A stretch of DNA of 64,000 nt, from contig RFYK01000001.1 in assembly GCA_009925585.1 (NCBI GenBank), positions 1 to 64,000 of the forward strand, written 5' to 3'. The DNA comes from Betaproteobacteria bacterium (GTDB taxonomy: Bacteria; Pseudomonadota; Gammaproteobacteria; Burkholderiales; Burkholderiaceae_C). Both the position numbers and the translations under genes were made by a program. Position 1 is the first letter of the stretch. The number at the start of each line of letters is the position of its first letter. The notes beneath the pieces are model-generated. The model saw only the letters and a list, made by a program, of their open reading frames with translations, had not been told where the DNA came from and did not search any database. Below are positions 17,688 through 26,749 of this stretch, in pieces.

Positions 17688-19364
17688 ATGGGTGAACTGG
17701 GCCGCTTGCGGCCCCATGTCATGGCATGGATTGGTTTGGCCTTGCTGGTCAATGCCTTGCCCTTGTTCACCCCGGTGTTGAACGAAGGCGACTCGGTGTT
17801 GTACGCCGCGTTGTCACAGCACATGGTGTTGACAGGTCATTGGTCCGACCTGATGCTCGATGGACGCGACTGGTTGGACAAACCGCATTTCCCGTTTTGG
17901 GTCGGCGCGTTGTCCTTCAAGTTACTGGGGGTGAGCGTGTTTGCCTACATGCTGCCGGGCTTTTTGTTTCATCTGCTCGGCGGCTATTACACCTACCGCA
18001 TAGCGCGTTTGTTTCATGGCAGAGACACCGCGTGGGTTGCGTTGTTGGTTTATGTGTCTGCATACCACTTGATGTACACCACCACCGCTTTGAAGGCAGA
18101 GGCTTTTTTGACGGGCAGCATCACGGCGGCTGTTTATCACTGGTTGCGTTATGACGCACACAGCCGATTGAAACACCTGTTGCTGGGCGCGGTGTTCAGC
18201 GGCATGGCAGTGATGACCAAAGGCGTGTTCACTTTGATCACCATCACCAGTGGGCTCGTGTGCATGTGGGCCTATCAAGCACGCTGGCGCGAATGGTTCC
18301 GTTTGAAATGGCTGGCGGCTTTGGTGTTGACCGCGATGTGCGTATGGCCTGAGTTGTGGGCTTTGTACCAACAGTTTGACGCCCACCCCGAGAAAACCAT
18401 CTTCAACCAAACCGGTGTGTCGGGCATTCGGTTTTTTCTCTGGGACAGCCAGTTTGGCCGGTTTTTCAACACCGGCCCGATCACCAACCAAGCCGGCAAC
18501 AAACTGTTTTTTGTTGCTGTTTTCTTGTGGGCTTTTTTGCCTTGGGTGGCCGCGTTTGTGTTGGCTGGCTGGCAAAGTGGGCGGCGCTGGAATGAACTGC
18601 GTCAACCCGAGCGTGAGCGAGTGGTGTTTTTGGGCAGCAGTTTTGCAGTCAGTTTTGTGATGTTCAGCCTCACCAGTTTTCAGTTGGACTATTACACCGT
18701 CATCGTCTATCCATTCGCGGCGTTGTTGTGTGCACCTTGGTTGGTGTCTGTCAGTCAACATGAAACGCAACGCGCAGCGCGGTGGACGCAAGCATTGATG
18801 GGTGTATTGACTGGCGCATTGGCGGTGTGGGTGGCTTGGCAAATTGGCCACACGCAAATCACCATGGTCTTGGCGACGGCGGCCCTGTGCTGGCTGGCCT
18901 ATGCGGTGTGGCAAAGGCATCAGCAACATGGGTTGATGGTGTTGGTGCATCCGGTGGCGGGTGTGTTGGCGCTGTATGCCGTGTTGGAAGCCATGACCGT
19001 GGTGGCGCACACGCGATTCAGCATTCCTTACAACGTCAAACCTTGGTTGGCGGCAGAACCGAGCTTGCCCGTGATGGTGTACCGGCTCGACCCCCCGGTG
19101 ACTTATGAATTGGGTTTGTACCGTCAGACTGCACCTGTGGTGCGTGTCAACGCTGTCAATGAATTGCCTGCCACGGGCGACTATTACTTGATCGCCAAAA
19201 CCAGTGATGTGAATGATTTTCAAGACTTGGATGTGCTGGCCAAGCCTTTGATCGAAGCCCAATGGGTCGACCACAAAACAGGCACCTTGCCCAGACAAAT
19301 TGCGCTGGCCGCAGGACGCGCGCCATTGGAGCGATTCAGTGTGTTCAGGGTGACACCGCGTTAA
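17688..19364 (+). CDS. GT39/ArnT-like membrane glycosyltransferase
   Basis: This 558-residue integral membrane protein resembles polyprenyl-phosphate-sugar-dependent glycosyltransferases (PMT/ArnT group). The first periplasmic loop contains the acidic motif NEGDSVLYAALSQHM and DGRDWLDKPHFPFWVGAL, as in ArnT, where such Asp/Glu residues bind substrate and metal. Roughly 11-12 membrane helices follow, then a C-terminal periplasmic domain. It likely transfers a sugar from undecaprenyl phosphate to a lipid or protein; the acceptor is unknown. The ATG at 17688 is preferred over the TTG at 17682, which lies in the end of the previous gene. It converges with lspA (7 bases between stops). Confidence 0.85.
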   Translation: MGELGRLRPHVMAWIGLALLVNALPLFTPVLNEGDSVLYAALSQHMVLTGHWSDLMLDGRDWLDKPHFPFWVGALSFKLLGVSVFAYMLPGFLFHLLGGYYTYRIARLFHGRDTAWVALLVYVSAYHLMYTTTALKAEAFLTGSITAAVYHWLRYDAHSRLKHLLLGAVFSGMAVMTKGVFTLITITSGLVCMWAYQARWREWFRLKWLAALVLTAMCVWPELWALYQQFDAHPEKTIFNQTGVSGIRFFLWDSQFGRFFNTGPITNQAGNKLFFVAVFLWAFLPWVAAFVLAGWQSGRRWNELRQPERERVVFLGSSFAVSFVMFSLTSFQLDYYTVIVYPFAALLCAPWLVSVSQHETQRAARWTQALMGVLTGALAVWVAWQIGHTQITMVLATAALCWLAYAVWQRHQQHGLMVLVHPVAGVLALYAVLEAMTVVAHTRFSIPYNVKPWLAAEPSLPVMVYRLDPPVTYELGLYRQTAPVVRVNAVNELPATGDYYLIAKTSDVNDFQDLDVLAKPLIEAQWVDHKTGTLPRQIALAAGRAPLERFSVFRVTPR

Positions 19365-19371
19365 AGCAGAT

Positions 19372-19884
19372 TCAAGCTTTGCTTTTTCTCACGCGGATCA
19401 ATTCATCCAAAATCAAACACACCGTGCCGACACTGATGGCACTGTCGGCCACGTTGAACGCTGGGAAATGCCCTTGGTAAAACAGCGGTGACAGCCAGTC
19501 CCAACGGAAGTCTAAAAAGTCGATCACATGGCCCCACAGCACACGGTCTATGACATTGCCCAATGCGCCGCCCAACACCAATGAAAGTGCGAAGCAAAAC
19601 AAGGTTTGTTGCGGATGGCTGCGCAGCAACCAGACGATGAAACCGGCGGCCACCACACCAATGCCGGTGAACATCCAGCGTTGCCACCCAGAGGCGGATG
19701 ACAAAAAAGAAAACGCGGCGCCACTGTTGTGTACCCGCACCAGATTGAAAAACGAGGTCACCGGCTGGCTGTCGCCCAACTGGAAACTGCCGATGATCAG
19801 CAGTTTGGTGAACTGATCAAACAACAACACCGCTGCGGCGATGCCCAGCCACAGAACAAGCGAACGCGATGTGAATCTGGCCAT
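19372..19884 (-). CDS. lspA: Lipoprotein signal peptidase
   Basis: LspA (signal peptidase II) is the inner-membrane aspartyl protease that cleaves the signal peptide of prolipoproteins after lipidation. The 170-residue product has four membrane segments and the conserved blocks [30 protein letters not shown] (catalytic Asp) and FNVADSAIS (catalytic Asp). The ATG at 19884 is favoured over the in-frame TTG at 19890. It ends the conserved ribF-ileS-lspA operon, starting 60 bases after ileS. Its substrates would include the lipoproteins encoded at 2190-3876. Confidence 0.95.
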   Translation of the reverse strand: MARFTSRSLVLWLGIAAAVLLFDQFTKLLIIGSFQLGDSQPVTSFFNLVRVHNSGAAFSFLSSASGWQRWMFTGIGVVAAGFIVWLLRSHPQQTLFCFALSLVLGGALGNVIDRVLWGHVIDFLDFRWDWLSPLFYQGHFPAFNVADSAISVGTVCLILDELIRVRKSKA

Positions 19885-19944
19885 GGTCAAGGGTCAAGTG
19901 AGAGAAATGTCAAAGAGTGTGGTGCGCATGGGGCATGTTGGATG

Positions 19945-22857
19945 TCAGGCATGGGTACGCTGCTCGCCGCTGCCGTGCAAATTGCTGTCACAACGTGCGC
20001 ACAAGCCGGGGTGGGCGGCGATGCTGCCCACGTCCGCGCTGTAATGCCAGCATCTCTCGCATTTCACATCGGCAGATGGCGACACATGGACTGCCAGTGC
20101 AGTGCCCGCTTGCAATTGCAAGTCAGACACGATGAACACAAATTTCACATCGTTGGCCAAGGATTGCAGCAAGGCCATGTCATTCGCATCGACATGCAGC
20201 ACCACGCGCGCTTGCAACGGCGAACCCACCAAGCCTTGGCTTCGCACCACTTCAATCTCTTTGTTCACCTGTTCGCGTATCTCGCGAATGCGCGACCATT
20301 TGTCCAGCAAGGCTGCATCGGGTGCAGGCAGTTGCACATAGGTGTCTTTGAAAATCGTGTTGCCCAGCCCCAGCACGCCCCAAGCTTCTTCGGCGGTGAA
20401 ACTCAGAAACGGCGCCATCCAACGCAACATGGCTTGGGTGATTTGCCACAACGCCGTTTGGGCGCTGCGTCTGGCGTGTGAGTTGGCGGCAGTGGTGTAG
20501 AGCCGGTCTTTGAGTACATCCAAATAAAACGCGCCAAGGTCTTCAGAACAGTACACCTGCAATTTAGAGACCACCGGATGGAATTCGTATTTGCCGAAAT
20601 GACCGCCTTCAAACAGATGGGTCTGCGGGTTGTATTGGCCGACGATGTCTTGTTGCAATTGCGCGGCCCGGCTCAGTGCATAACGGTCAACTTCCAGCAT
20701 GTCTGCCAATGGCACGGCGTGGGTGTGAATGTCAAAGTCGCTGGTGTTGGCCAGCAAAAATTTCAAGGTATTGCGCACACGCCGGTAAGTGTCGACCACG
20801 CGCGCCAAAATTTTGTCGTCGATGTTGAGGTCGCCCGAATAATCGGTTGAAGCCACCCACAGTCGCACAATTTCTGCGCCCAATTTATCGGTCACTTCTT
20901 GCGGCACGACAGTGTTGCCCAGCGATTTGCTCATCTTGCGGCCTTGGCCGTCGGTGGCAAAACCGTGGGTCAATAAGCCGCGGTAGGGCGCACGGTCATA
21001 CAAGGCACAACCGAGCAGCAGCGAACTGTGAAACCAGCCCCGGTGTTGGTCATGGCCTTCTAAGTACAAATCGGCTTCAGGGCCGTGCGCATGAAAAGGT
21101 GCGCGGTCGTAGGCCTCTTTATGGCTGCCGCGCAGCACGTGCTCGAACGTGGATCCCGAGTCAAACCACACTTCCAAAATATCGGTGCTCTTGCTGTAGT
21201 CCTGCGGCGATGCGGCTTGTCCTTTGCCAATGCGAAGCAATTGCGCATGGATGTCTTGCACACTGGCTCGGCTCCAAGCCTCCACGCCGCCTTGCGCCAC
21301 CATGTCTGCGGCGATGTCCAATATTGACAAGGTGTCGGGATGCAATTCACCGCTGTCTTTGTGCAACAAGAACGGCACCGGCACGCCCCAACTCCGTTGG
21401 CGCGAGATACACCAGTCTGGCCGGTTGGCAATCATGTCGCGCAAGCGTGTTTTGCCGTTTTCCGGGTAAAAGCGGGTTTGTTCAATCGCTTCTAACGCCA
21501 ACTGACGCAAGGTTTTGCTGGCCTTGTCGGTGGTGAAGACGCCCTCACCTTCGTCCATGCGCACAAACCACTGCGCGGCAGCACGGTAAATGACCGGCGT
21601 TTTGTGACGCCAGCAATGTGGGTAACTGTGGGTGATGCCGTGGGTCGCCATCAACCGATTGGCGTTTTTCAAGGTCTCCAAAATGTTCGGCACGGCTTTC
21701 CAAATGTGCTGACCACCAAACAACGCAAAGTCGGCGGCATACGCGCCGTTGCCTTGCACTGGGTTGAGGATGTCGTCGTATGCCAAACCATGCGCCACAC
21801 ACGAATTGAAGTCATCGACACCATAAGCCGGCGCGCTGTGAACAATACCCGTGCCATCGGCATCGGTGGCGTAATCGGCCAGGTACACCGGCGCGGTGCG
21901 TTGGTAAGCGGCATCCACATGAGACAGTGGGTGATGGAACTCGATCAAATCCAGCGACTGGCCTTTGCAAACGGCGACCGTTTTGCCACTGAGTTGCCAG
22001 CGTTCTAAGCATTTCTCCACCAGTGATTCGGCACACAAAAAATAGCCGCGTTCTGTGTCAACCAATGCATAGTTCAACTCGGGATTGAGATTCAGTGCTT
22101 GGTTGGCGGGGATGGTCCACGCGGTGGTGGTCCAGATGACGGCGAACGCTTCTTTGTCCAACTTGGGCAGACCAAATGCCTTGGCCAATTTCTCAGGTTG
22201 CGCGCATGAAAACGCCACATCCAAGGTGTCGCTCTTTTTGTCGGCGTATTCGATTTCAAATTCCGCCAATGAAGAGCCGCAATCGAAACACCAATGAACC
22301 GGCTTCAAGCCACGGTACACAAACCCGCGTTCGACCACGCGTTTGAATGCGCGAATTTCTCCGGCCTCGTTGACATGGTCCATGGTGCGGTAAGGCCGCT
22401 CCCAGTCGCCCAGCACACCCAAGCGTTTGAAGTCTTCGCGTTGTTGTTCGATTTGCTCGGTCGCAAACGCGCGGCTTTTGGCCTGCATGTCGTCGCGTGA
22501 GAGTTTGCGGCCATGGAGTTTTTCGATGGCGTTTTCAATCGGCAAACCATGGCAGTCCCAACCGGGAATGTATTGCGCGTCATAACCGGCGAGTTGGCGG
22601 CTTTTGACAATCATGTCTTTGAGCACTTTGTTCAACGCATGCCCGATGTGCAATTTGCCATTCGCATAGGGCGGGCCATCGTGCAGCACAAACAGCGGCT
22701 GGCCGTGGCGTGCCACGCGCAATTGTTTGTACAAACCTTGCTCGGTCCAGCTTTTCGCCCAAGCGGGTTCGCGTTTAGGCAAATCGCCGCGCATGGGAAA
22801 CGGCGTGTCCGGCAAATTCAACGTGGCGCGGTAATCGGTGGTGTGCTTATCGGTCAT
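19945..22857 (-). CDS. ileS: Isoleucyl-tRNA synthetase
   Basis: IleS charges tRNA-Ile. The 970-residue protein has the class I signature HIGH within [16 protein letters not shown], the KMSKS loop [10 protein letters not shown], the editing domain ([15 protein letters not shown]) and a C-terminal zinc finger with paired cysteines (CERCWHY and LCARCDSN). Its length is normal for the bacterial type. The ATG at 22857 agrees with the family N-terminus ([19 protein letters not shown]). It lies between ribF and lspA in the conserved order. No T-box is expected in this lineage and none is seen. Confidence 0.97.
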   Translation of the reverse strand: MTDKHTTDYRATLNLPDTPFPMRGDLPKREPAWAKSWTEQGLYKQLRVARHGQPLFVLHDGPPYANGKLHIGHALNKVLKDMIVKSRQLAGYDAQYIPGWDCHGLPIENAIEKLHGRKLSRDDMQAKSRAFATEQIEQQREDFKRLGVLGDWERPYRTMDHVNEAGEIRAFKRVVERGFVYRGLKPVHWCFDCGSSLAEFEIEYADKKSDTLDVAFSCAQPEKLAKAFGLPKLDKEAFAVIWTTTAWTIPANQALNLNPELNYALVDTERGYFLCAESLVEKCLERWQLSGKTVAVCKGQSLDLIEFHHPLSHVDAAYQRTAPVYLADYATDADGTGIVHSAPAYGVDDFNSCVAHGLAYDDILNPVQGNGAYAADFALFGGQHIWKAVPNILETLKNANRLMATHGITHSYPHCWRHKTPVIYRAAAQWFVRMDEGEGVFTTDKASKTLRQLALEAIEQTRFYPENGKTRLRDMIANRPDWCISRQRSWGVPVPFLLHKDSGELHPDTLSILDIAADMVAQGGVEAWSRASVQDIHAQLLRIGKGQAASPQDYSKSTDILEVWFDSGSTFEHVLRGSHKEAYDRAPFHAHGPEADLYLEGHDQHRGWFHSSLLLGCALYDRAPYRGLLTHGFATDGQGRKMSKSLGNTVVPQEVTDKLGAEIVRLWVASTDYSGDLNIDDKILARVVDTYRRVRNTLKFLLANTSDFDIHTHAVPLADMLEVDRYALSRAAQLQQDIVGQYNPQTHLFEGGHFGKYEFHPVVSKLQVYCSEDLGAFYLDVLKDRLYTTAANSHARRSAQTALWQITQAMLRWMAPFLSFTAEEAWGVLGLGNTIFKDTYVQLPAPDAALLDKWSRIREIREQVNKEIEVVRSQGLVGSPLQARVVLHVDANDMALLQSLANDVKFVFIVSDLQLQAGTALAVHVSPSADVKCERCWHYSADVGSIAAHPGLCARCDSNLHGSGEQRTHA

Positions 22858-22964
22858 GGCAATCTGGTTGGGAGGTATTCAAAGAAAGTGCAGGCGCTGC
22901 GGTTGCGGGTGCGGTTTGCACGCTGGGGAGGCGACGCGGGGCAAGGTGCGTCATGCAGGCCCTG

Positions 22965-23957
22965 TCAAATTCGGGAAGCCAGCCAAGCGCGTGCATCGTC
23001 GCAGTCGCGCTGTATGCCTTGGTTCAAGGCTTGCAAGCTGTCGTACTTCAATTCGTCGTGTAATTTATGCAGCAGTTCCACCCTGATGAGTTTACCGTAG
23101 CCCCCTTGCGCGCCGAGTCGCGACGGCCAAGTCAGGCAATGGGTTTCCAGCAGCACTTGGCCTTGGTTCACGTCGTTGGCGTCCAACGAAGGACGCACCC
23201 CGAAATTGGCCACACCGGGCAACGGTTTGTCGTCCAGCCCGTGCACCATCGCCACAAAAATACCGCTGGCAGCAGGTTTGGTGTGGCCGAAGCGCAAATT
23301 CAAGGTTGGGCATTGCAGTTCACGGCCTAACTTTCGCCCATGCACCACATGGCCTGACAACGCGTAAGGCCGACCCAACAGCAAGGCCGCTTGGCGCATG
23401 TCGCCTTGCGCCAGCGCTTGGCGAACCGCAGAGCTGGAGACACGCAAAGTGCCGGGCGAGTGTGCCTCGGCAATTTCATAGCTGTTCATGCGGGCGACTT
23501 CAAAGCCCAATTGCTGACCACTGTGAGACAAAGTGGTGTAGTCGCCCGCGCGCTGTGCACCATAGCGGAAATCGTCACCCACCAATACATAACGCGCACC
23601 CAAGCCATCGACCAGCACGTGATGCACAAACGCAGAAGGTGTCAAAGCCGCCAGCGTCGCGTTGAAGGGCATCACCACGCATTGCGTGATGCCACAGGCT
23701 TGCAATTGCGCCAATTTGTCGCGCAAAGTGGCGATGCGAGCAGGAGCGATGTCGGGCTGTTGGCGGGACTTGGCAAAAAAATCGCGCGGGTGCGGCTCAA
23801 AGGTCAACACACAAGCGGCGACACCACGCTGGCGCGCTTCGTTTTGCAGCAGCGCCAGCATGGCTTGGTGACCACGGTGAACGCCATCGAAATTGCCGAT
23901 GGTCAGCGCACATGCTGGAGCCAGTTCAGGGTGCTCAATACCTCGGTAAATACGCAT
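22965..23957 (-). CDS. ribF: Bifunctional riboflavin kinase/FAD synthetase
   Basis: RibF phosphorylates riboflavin to FMN and adenylates it to FAD. The 330-residue product has the N-terminal adenylyltransferase motif LTIGNFDGVHRGHQAML and VLTFEPHPRDFFA, then the C-terminal kinase block (YALSGHVVHGRKLGRELQCPTLNL and GVANFGVRPS). The start MRIYRGIEHPELAP at 23957 matches the family; the frame extends upstream without homology. It is first in the ribF-ileS-lspA operon and divergent from the HNH gene, with about 90 bases between. Confidence 0.96.
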   Translation of the reverse strand: MRIYRGIEHPELAPACALTIGNFDGVHRGHQAMLALLQNEARQRGVAACVLTFEPHPRDFFAKSRQQPDIAPARIATLRDKLAQLQACGITQCVVMPFNATLAALTPSAFVHHVLVDGLGARYVLVGDDFRYGAQRAGDYTTLSHSGQQLGFEVARMNSYEIAEAHSPGTLRVSSSAVRQALAQGDMRQAALLLGRPYALSGHVVHGRKLGRELQCPTLNLRFGHTKPAASGIFVAMVHGLDDKPLPGVANFGVRPSLDANDVNQGQVLLETHCLTWPSRLGAQGGYGKLIRVELLHKLHDELKYDSLQALNQGIQRDCDDARAWLASRI

Positions 23958-24048
23958 GAGTTGCTTGGGGTTGTCAAAGCCGTGTCGGAGAAACAAGGTA
24001 TATTGTCTAGGAATTGACGTCAGTGCTCGCTTATCTCATTGGAGGTGA

Positions 24049-24609
24049 ATGTTGAAGGTCTTGAAGTTGTCTGCCCAAGGGTTGCCGCAATCCTGGATTT
24101 CACTCGAACAAGCCGTCACGCATTACGCGGCGGACGAGGTGCGTTGGGAGGCCGGGGTTGAAATCGCGGTGTACCGAGGTGGCTATAACGCCATCACGGG
24201 TTTGCAGTCCAAAATCGTTATCAACAGCATCATCGGTACCAAGGGTGTGCCGCGTATCAATCCGTTTGACCTCAAACCCGGCTTGACCAACAGCAAATTG
24301 TTTGCCCGCGACCGCAATCTCTGCGCTTACTGCGGCGACGATTTTCACGAATCTGACCTGACCCGCGAACACATCATTCCTTTTGGTCAACATGGCCAAG
24401 ACAGTTGGATGAACGTGGTGACTGCCTGCAAAACCTGTAACCACCGAAAAGCCAATCGCACGCCCGAGCAAGCCCGCATGCCCTTGCTGTATGCGCCTTA
24501 CACGCCGTCGTTGTGGGAAGACTTTATTTTGCGCAATCGCCGCATATTGGCTGATCAAATGGAATTTTTGATGGCGCATTTACCGCGCAATTCGAGGTTG
24601 GCGGCTTAG
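24049..24609 (+). CDS. HNH endonuclease family protein
   Basis: This 186-residue protein has a zinc-stabilised HNH nuclease motif: CAYCGDDF, then LTREHIIPFGQHGQDSWMNVVTACKTCNHRKANRTP (given here as adjoining parts LTREHIIPFG and MNVVTACKTCNHRKAN), with two CxxC pairs, the catalytic His of EHIIP and the Asn/His of CNHRK. The N-terminal 100 residues form a family-specific domain. GGAGGTGA directly precedes the ATG at 24049, so a TTG three bases later could also serve. It is divergent from ribF. Similar HNH proteins of this size occur in many betaproteobacteria; the target is unknown and it need not be a defence enzyme. Confidence 0.85.
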   Translation: MLKVLKLSAQGLPQSWISLEQAVTHYAADEVRWEAGVEIAVYRGGYNAITGLQSKIVINSIIGTKGVPRINPFDLKPGLTNSKLFARDRNLCAYCGDDFHESDLTREHIIPFGQHGQDSWMNVVTACKTCNHRKANRTPEQARMPLLYAPYTPSLWEDFILRNRRILADQMEFLMAHLPRNSRLAA

Positions 24610-24732
24610 TGACAAACTTCAAACGTTTCGTTGGCTGAGTTCGGCAAATTTCAAATCTTTTCAAATCGCAACCGACTTACACCATCCACCAACTGAGTAT
24701 TTCTGGACAGTGCTTGCAACATTGCCAAGGTT

Positions 24733-24761
24733 TTGAGCCTTGTGTATGTGAAGTTTATATT
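24733..24761 (+). promoter_or_regulatory. Sigma70-type promoter for the AAA ATPase gene
   Basis: TTGAGC at 24733-24738 and TATATT at 24756-24761 are separated by 17 bases, a close match to a housekeeping promoter in an otherwise AT-rich gap. An operator-like inverted repeat begins at the next base. The assignment is by inspection only. Confidence 0.55.
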
Positions 24762-24805
24762 AAGTTACCATTGTTATCTTTAAAATGAGTAAACCTTGGT
24801 AACTT
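24762..24805. repeat. Inverted repeat (operator-like) before the AAA ATPase gene
   Basis: AAGTTACCA at 24762-24770 and its exact complement TGGTAACTT at 24797-24805 form 9-base arms separated by 26 bases. The left arm touches the predicted -10 box and the right arm ends 6 bases before the start codon at 24812. The position suggests a repressor site or a hairpin covering the translation start. Confidence 0.6.
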
Positions 24806-24811
24806 TGCTAT

Positions 24812-26011
24812 ATGAACCCACTGACCAATCCCTTTTCTCCTGGCGCAGGCAATCAACCACCAGAGTTGGCCGGACGCAGTGAGCTTTTGTTTAAGGTGCA
24901 GTTATTGTTGGCCCGAATCAAGGCTGGGCGCAGTGAACAAAGCATATTCATGGTTGGCTTGCGTGGCGTCGGCAAAACAGTGTTGCTTAACCGCGTGCGT
25001 GAAATGGCCGAGGAGCAGGGCTACCAAGCACTGCTGATTGAGGCACACGAGAGCAAGTCATTGCCATTGCTTTTGTTACCTCCATTGCGGCAAGCTTTAT
25101 TTGCGCTTGATCGCATGCAAAACATCAGCCAAAAAGTTAAGCGCGGGTTGCGCGTTCTTCGAAGTTTCATTGGGGCGGTCAAAGTCAAAATGGGTGACGC
25201 AGAGTTCGGCTTGGACATAGGTCCGGAAACCGGCTCGGCAGACAGTGGCGATTTGGAGGCTGACTTGGCGGAGTTGTTTGTGGCAGTTGGCGAAGCAGCT
25301 GCTGACCGTGGTACGGCGGTTGCCATCATTGTTGACGAGCTTCAGTACATGACAGAAATTGAAATGAGCGCCCTCATCATGGCCATACACAGGGTGTCGC
25401 AACGCAACTTGCCATTGGTGCTGATTGGGGCGGGTTTGCCGCAGTTGGTCGGCTTGGCAGGCAAATCCAAATCGTATGCTGAGAGATTGTTTGTCTATCC
25501 AGAGGTGGGAGCATTGTCACTGCAAGATGCCTCACTGGCATTGCAAGGACCGGTATCAACTCAGGGTGTGAATTTCACAACCGAGGCATTGGCGGAAATT
25601 TTCAGGGTTACCCAAGGTTATCCCTATTTTTTACAGGAATGGGGTTACCAATCGTGGAACATGGCGCAACAGTCGCCGATAGACCTGGAATTGATTAAAC
25701 AAACCACCGTCGCGTCCACTGCCAGGTTAGATCAAAGTTTTTTTCGCGTTCGATTTGATCGTCTGACCCCGCGCGAAAAAGACTACCTCAGTGCTTTAGC
25801 AGAAATGGGGGCAGGTAATCAACGTTCAGGAGGGGTTGCTGAACGACTCGGTGTCAAAGTGCAGACCATTGCACCACTGCGTTCGAGCTTGATTAAAAAG
25901 GGAATGATTTACAGTCCAGCGCATGGGGACACTGCATTCACAGTCCCCATGTTTGACGAGTTCATGCTCAGAACCATGCCTGATGGACCTCGCAGAGCCG
26001 GATCGTCTTAA
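24812..26011 (+). CDS. Stand-alone AAA ATPase with C-terminal winged helix (Orc/Cdc6- or STAND-like)
   Basis: This 399-residue P-loop ATPase has Walker A GLRGVGKT (residues 49-56), Walker B AIIVDELQYM (Asp175, Glu176) and a sensor-like LVLIGAGLPQL, followed by a lid region (TQGYPYFLQEWGYQSW) and a C-terminal winged-helix-like domain starting near LTPREKDYLSALAEM. This order resembles AAA_16 and archaeal Orc1/Cdc6-type ATPases. There is no signal peptide or membrane segment. It has its own promoter and inverted repeat and no obvious functional partner: HNH gene upstream, converging purN downstream. Function is unknown; DNA binding through the winged helix is an inference. Confidence 0.75.
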   Translation: MNPLTNPFSPGAGNQPPELAGRSELLFKVQLLLARIKAGRSEQSIFMVGLRGVGKTVLLNRVREMAEEQGYQALLIEAHESKSLPLLLLPPLRQALFALDRMQNISQKVKRGLRVLRSFIGAVKVKMGDAEFGLDIGPETGSADSGDLEADLAELFVAVGEAAADRGTAVAIIVDELQYMTEIEMSALIMAIHRVSQRNLPLVLIGAGLPQLVGLAGKSKSYAERLFVYPEVGALSLQDASLALQGPVSTQGVNFTTEALAEIFRVTQGYPYFLQEWGYQSWNMAQQSPIDLELIKQTTVASTARLDQSFFRVRFDRLTPREKDYLSALAEMGAGNQRSGGVAERLGVKVQTIAPLRSSLIKKGMIYSPAHGDTAFTVPMFDEFMLRTMPDGPRRAGSS

Positions 26012-26033
26012 TTAACTTGGGCTTGGATGAATC

Positions 26034-26630
26034 TCAAGCTTGAGATTTTAAAAAAGCCTTGATGGCTTTGGGATAAATCACATGCTCTTGCGTGAGCACC
26101 CGAGCGGCCAAGCTGTCTGCCGTGTCGTTTGGCAACACAGGAACCACGGCCTGTTCAAGGATCGGGCCATGGTCGAGTTCGGTGGTGACTAAATGCACGG
26201 TGGCGCCTGTAAAACGGCAGCCTGCATCTATGGCGCGTTGGTGCGTGTGCAAGCCGGGAAACGCGGGCAGAAGCGAAGGATGAATGTTCAACATGCGTCC
26301 TTCAAAATGCACCACAAAACCAGGTGTCAAGATGCGCATGAAACCCGCCAATACCACCAAGCTTGGCTCGTGGGCATCAATCGTTTGTCGCAACACATCG
26401 TCAAATGCGGTGCGCGGATCGGCATGCCCCGCAAACGCGGTGTGGTCTACCACCTCGGTGCTCAACCCCAACTCAGCGGCTGCTTGCAAACCGGCTGCAT
26501 GGGGGCGGTTGCTGATGACGGCGGCAATGCGTGCATTCAGGGTCTGATCCCACCGCTCGCGGATGGCCGCACGCGCAATGGCCAGCATGTTGGAGCCGCC
26601 ACCGGAAATCAGAATCACCAGGTTGTTCAT
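26034..26630 (-). CDS. purN: Phosphoribosylglycinamide formyltransferase
   Basis: PurN transfers a formyl group from 10-formyltetrahydrofolate to GAR in purine synthesis. The 198-residue protein shows the N-terminal substrate loop VILISGGGSNM, the catalytic block GFMRILTPGFV, NIHPSLLPAFPGLHTHQRA (catalytic Asn/His) and GATVHLVTTELDHGPIL (catalytic Asp). The ATG at 26630 (MNNLVILISGGG) matches the family; the frame upstream does not. It is a single minus-strand gene between the AAA ATPase and the acyl-CoA dehydrogenases. Confidence 0.96.
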   Translation of the reverse strand: MNNLVILISGGGSNMLAIARAAIRERWDQTLNARIAAVISNRPHAAGLQAAAELGLSTEVVDHTAFAGHADPRTAFDDVLRQTIDAHEPSLVVLAGFMRILTPGFVVHFEGRMLNIHPSLLPAFPGLHTHQRAIDAGCRFTGATVHLVTTELDHGPILEQAVVPVLPNDTADSLAARVLTQEHVIYPKAIKAFLKSQA

Positions 26631-26682
26631 GCGGCCGATTATGGCGAAACAAAATCCTGTCACCTGTGTATGCCGGCCATGT

Positions 26683-26694
26683 GCACGGTCGTGC
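26683..26694. promoter_or_regulatory. Palindrome GCACGGTCGTGC upstream of the acyl-CoA dehydrogenases
   Basis: The 12-base sequence has perfect 5-base arms (GCACG/CGTGC) around GT, about 55 bases before the first acyl-CoA dehydrogenase start and close to a possible TTGACA-like element at 26710. Its shape and position fit a TetR-type fatty-acid regulator site in betaproteobacteria. I assign the regulator only tentatively. Confidence 0.45.
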
Positions 26695-26749
26695 TAAAAC
26701 ACAACTTATTTGACAGTCAGTGGCCTTTGGCGCCCCTTGGAGAAAACAC

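Noticed and set aside
17922-19298. 458-codon antisense frame inside the GT39 glycosyltransferase
   Set aside because: Composition is that of a reversed membrane-protein gene (His, Gln and Arg rich) and no motif is recognisable.
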